Shown here one piece after another: positions 62,233 to 64,000 of a stretch of DNA of 64,000 nt (positions are counted from its first letter, which is position 1; the number at the start of each line of letters is the position of its first letter). The notes under the pieces are model-generated. The model saw only the letters and a program-made list of their open reading frames with translations. It had not been told where the DNA came from and did not search any database. Both the position numbers and the translations under genes were made by a program. Origin of the DNA: an uncultured Bdellovibrionales bacterium (GTDB lineage Bacteria > Bdellovibrionota > Bdellovibrionia > Bdellovibrionales > UBA1609); contig CAILEP010000008.1 in NCBI GenBank assembly GCA_903833275.1, positions 124,001 to 188,000 on the forward strand. Reading direction: 5' to 3'.

Positions 62233-62381
62233 TTGCCCCTCACGACCGATCACTCAATATACCGGTTACATTGTAGTCTGAGGGGTGCCGAACTGGCAAA
62301 CAACAGTCTAGTTGTCGCTTGTACTTTGGGCGAAAGGTCCTGCCTCAACGGCCCGCGACGACGGTTTTTGGGCAATCAAGG

Positions 62382-62489
62382 TCATTCCTTTCCAGCTTTC
62401 TCCGACTTTTCTTCATCGCTGCCTGGTGCCATCCCATGGTCCTTCATCATCGCACCTTTATGGTGCTTGCCCATCATCGGGCAGGTCAC
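62382..62489 (-). CDS. 35-residue Met/His-rich peptide (possible fragment)
   Basis: The GTG at 62489, with GGGGG nearby, opens a frame encoding VTCPMMGKHHKGAMMKDHG followed by a Glu/Lys-rich end. The dense M, H and C content suggests metal (copper) binding. Directly upstream, the same frame continues beyond TGA 62490-62492 for 39 codons from an ATG at 62609. It may be a stand-alone peptide, the end of a broken gene, or non-coding. Confidence 0.3.
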   Translation of the reverse strand: MTCPMMGKHHKGAMMKDHGMAPGSDEEKSEKAGKE

Positions 62490-63132
62490 TCAACCCCCGC
62501 GAATGGCTATTTGCAAAGCCCAAGCTTTAAAGGCGGGGCACCGTTTTAAAAAACTTGCCCCCCTGCGCGCGAATAGTCTGAAGTCCTGGCGAAAAATTGA
62601 ATTAAGCATACCTGGCAAAAGGGCTGGAAATGGCCACTGAACGGCCTATCCGCGAAGATACGGCATTGCGAAGTCTTTTAGTTGAAACGTAGAATCACCG
62701 ATTAACAGGCATGGATTTTAGTCATTTATTTAATCAGCCTGGCGACGAGCTCAAACTGCTTCACTCGGTGGCGCTGGCGATTCAACAAAACTACGAAAAG
62801 TATCGCGGGCTATTTTGTTGGTTGAAGCTTCAACGGGTGGCACCTGGCCAAACGCAAATTATTTGGGCCAAAACCTTCATTGATCAGAATGACCTTGAAA
62901 GTCATGTTTTTGGTGGGCCCTACTGCCAATCTAGGCCCCTGCCCCTAATGGTTCAGGGGCTTTGGGGTAGTACAAATTGACCGACATGAAAAAAGATACC
63001 AGACGCGACCCTGGCTAGGTGCCGGAGTAAATTTTTGTAAACTTACAATACCTGCAGGATTGCACCAGTTTTAGCCTGCAAGGCCTCCCTCGGTTCCAGT
63101 GATTTTCAAATCACCGCTTTCCGACTGATCTT
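62490..63132. other. Long stretch without a confident gene
   Basis: This 643-base stretch holds no gene I can support. A plus-strand frame at 62711-62980 (89 codons, MDFSHLFNQPGDELKLLHSV) has no ribosome binding site and an odd composition at its end. Its last part contains the hairpin CCCCT/AGGGG (about 62939-62960). Bases 63000-63130 show several short palindromes, including GTGATTTTCAAATCAC, but no tRNA fold. The region may be decayed sequence at an island edge. Confidence 0.5.
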
Positions 63133-63726
63133 CTATCTTTGTGTACTCAAATCATCTTTGCGGAACGTAGAATCTTTCATCTGATGAGTTGTTGTCTGCC
63201 AACTGCCTTTGACCTCGCCTGTTGAAGAAATATCTTCAGCACCTGTACGTTCAAGGCACTTACTTGCTTTTGTTACTTCATCAGACGTGGCGGCATGAAC
63301 AGAAAGTAAAATCCCACCATCTTTTAGAAAACCCTCGTAACGTTTGGCTTCATATTCAGGGATCCCTAATCCGATCAAAGCACCACCAATACCGCCGATG
63401 GTACCGCCTACACCAGCACCAGCCAGTGCCGCCATGATCGGGCCAGCCGCAATAAATGGTCCGAAACCTGGAATTGCCAACGCCCCAATGCCGGCAAGCA
63501 AGCCCAGCGTTCCACCAACAACAGCACCGGTGCCAGCGCCAGTGGCGGCACCTTCAGGCGCTTTTGTTGCCTTTGTATGCGCAAAGTCTTGAGAGCCTGC
63601 AAGGTCAGGCATTAGAACTGAAATATCATTTGTGAAAAACCCATCCGCTTTTAAAGCATTAACTGCTCTCTCTGCGTCTGAGCGTGTTTTGTAAATCCCC
63701 AGAACTGCTATCTTTTTGTCATTCAT
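63133..63726 (-). CDS. General-stress-type protein with glycine-zipper helices
   Basis: The 197-residue protein begins with an YflT/GSP17M-like fold (IAVLGIYKTRSDAERAVNALKADGFFTNDISVLMPD). A Gly/Ala-zipper segment follows at about 60-118 (GTGAVVGGTLGLLAGIGALA, GAGVGGTIGGIGGALIGLG), then ILLSVHA and a hydrophilic tail. Such proteins commonly accompany BON-domain proteins in stress loci, as here (24 bases from the next gene). The exact function is unknown. Confidence 0.75.
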   Translation of the reverse strand: MNDKKIAVLGIYKTRSDAERAVNALKADGFFTNDISVLMPDLAGSQDFAHTKATKAPEGAATGAGTGAVVGGTLGLLAGIGALAIPGFGPFIAAGPIMAALAGAGVGGTIGGIGGALIGLGIPEYEAKRYEGFLKDGGILLSVHAATSDEVTKASKCLERTGAEDISSTGEVKGSWQTTTHQMKDSTFRKDDLSTQR

Positions 63727-63749
63727 AAAAATCTCCTTTAAAAATTAAT

Positions 63750-64000
63750 TTATTCTTTAGCGGGTACAATAGCCATTTCATCGGTAACGTTGGTAACGCC
63801 GGCGACTGAGCGAGCATATTTCAAAATACGACTTTGCTCGTGTGCTGATCGTACCGGACCTTTAAGTGTCACCACGCCATCAACAGAAATGATTTTTACA
63901 TTCTGCGCGTAAGTCGAAAGGTCTTTTTCTTTCATTATTTCCTGCCGAATGCGACGGATAATAATCATATCATTCTTGCTGTACGTTTGTTGATCAGCCG
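63750..64000 (-). CDS. BON-domain protein, 5' end outside window
   Basis: The reading frame is open to the window edge (83 residues visible). It matches a BON domain: IRRIRQEIMKEKDLSTYAQN, VKIISVDGVVTLKGPVRS, and SVAGVTNVTDEM. BON proteins are exported and thought to contact membranes; any signal peptide would lie beyond the edge. Internal ATG 63968 is unlikely to be the start because the domain begins before it. It is probably co-transcribed with the glycine-zipper gene. Confidence 0.8.
   Translation of the reverse strand, partial: ADQQTYSKNDMIIIRRIRQEIMKEKDLSTYAQNVKIISVDGVVTLKGPVRSAHEQSRILKYARSVAGVTNVTDEMAIVPAKE

Noticed and set aside
62233-62640. Plus-strand frame of 135 codons after the PilZ gene
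   Set aside because: No ribosome binding site, low-quality composition, and it overlaps a more sensible minus-strand Met/His-rich frame.
63060-63130. Possible tRNA (Sec or Ser) around GTGATTTTCAAATCAC
   Set aside because: The apparent anticodon arm gives a 2-base or 6-base loop instead of seven, and neither acceptor pairing nor a T-arm can be found.
1-64000. CRISPR arrays, rRNA genes, complete insertion sequences or phage structural genes
   Set aside because: None seen: no regularly spaced repeats, no rRNA-like stretches, and no transposase, integrase, terminase, capsid or tail reading frames in the window.

Overview
The window looks like a chromosome segment of a motile, chemotactic, diderm bacterium. 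Lipoproteins with clear lipoboxes, a beta-barrel porin, O-antigen ligase, heavily rearranged multidomain Che proteins and several large secreted proteins of unknown function fit best with the Bdellovibrionota or a related former deltaproteobacterial lineage. That placement is inferred from gene style, not from a marker gene. Genes are tightly packed, 4-base ATGA/GTGA overlaps are frequent and GTG/TTG starts are common.

Bases 1-11.9k are a surface-glycan region. It holds an acetyltransferase (5' end missing), a PhyH-type dioxygenase and a FemAB/GNAT-like protein on the plus strand. These face a minus-strand nonulosonate-type set: pseB, pseC, an aldo/keto reductase and a fused SpsF-like cytidylyltransferase/class III aminotransferase. 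O-antigen ligase and rfbB-rfbA follow. Between them sits a 43-residue membrane peptide gene whose ribosome binding site lies in a hairpin. Bases 11.9-17.5k hold a duplicated-domain lipoprotein and a tightly coupled operon (Nudix hydrolase, unknown protein, NMT1-like binding protein, histidine kinase with receiver) that looks like an uncharacterised signalling system. Bases 17.5-25.8k are mostly core: START-domain protein, glpX, pgsA, membrane proteins, and a lipoprotein with a switch-like leader.

Bases 25.8-29.8k are an accessory island beside tRNA-Gly(GCC). It contains a split copy of the tRNA T-arm holding four consecutive hairpins, a HEPN/MNT toxin-antitoxin pair, a DUF6624-like lipoprotein, a TumE/TumA-type pair in a four-gene operon behind a palindromic promoter, and an NHL-repeat gene fragment next to a perfect 15-bp inverted repeat.

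Bases 29.9-40.8k hold hrpB, a SET-domain methyltransferase, hemN, secreted proteins, a secreted HNH nuclease, a lone histidine-kinase dimerisation domain, a porin/binding-protein pair and an SCO protein. Bases 40.9-51k are a chemotaxis region: cheY, STAS-CheX, an MCP cut by an in-frame TAA before a conserved-looking tail, and an operon of cheA, cheW, a CheR-receiver-dead-CheB fusion, a CheD-like/CheB fusion and a sulfotransferase. Next to it, cysD and cysNC make the sulfate donor PAPS, followed by an FAD protein and a large secreted protein. The right end carries an MpaA-like amidase, a degenerate CPBP protein, an ABC-2 exporter, a PilZ protein and stress-type glycine-zipper and BON proteins; the last gene runs off the window.
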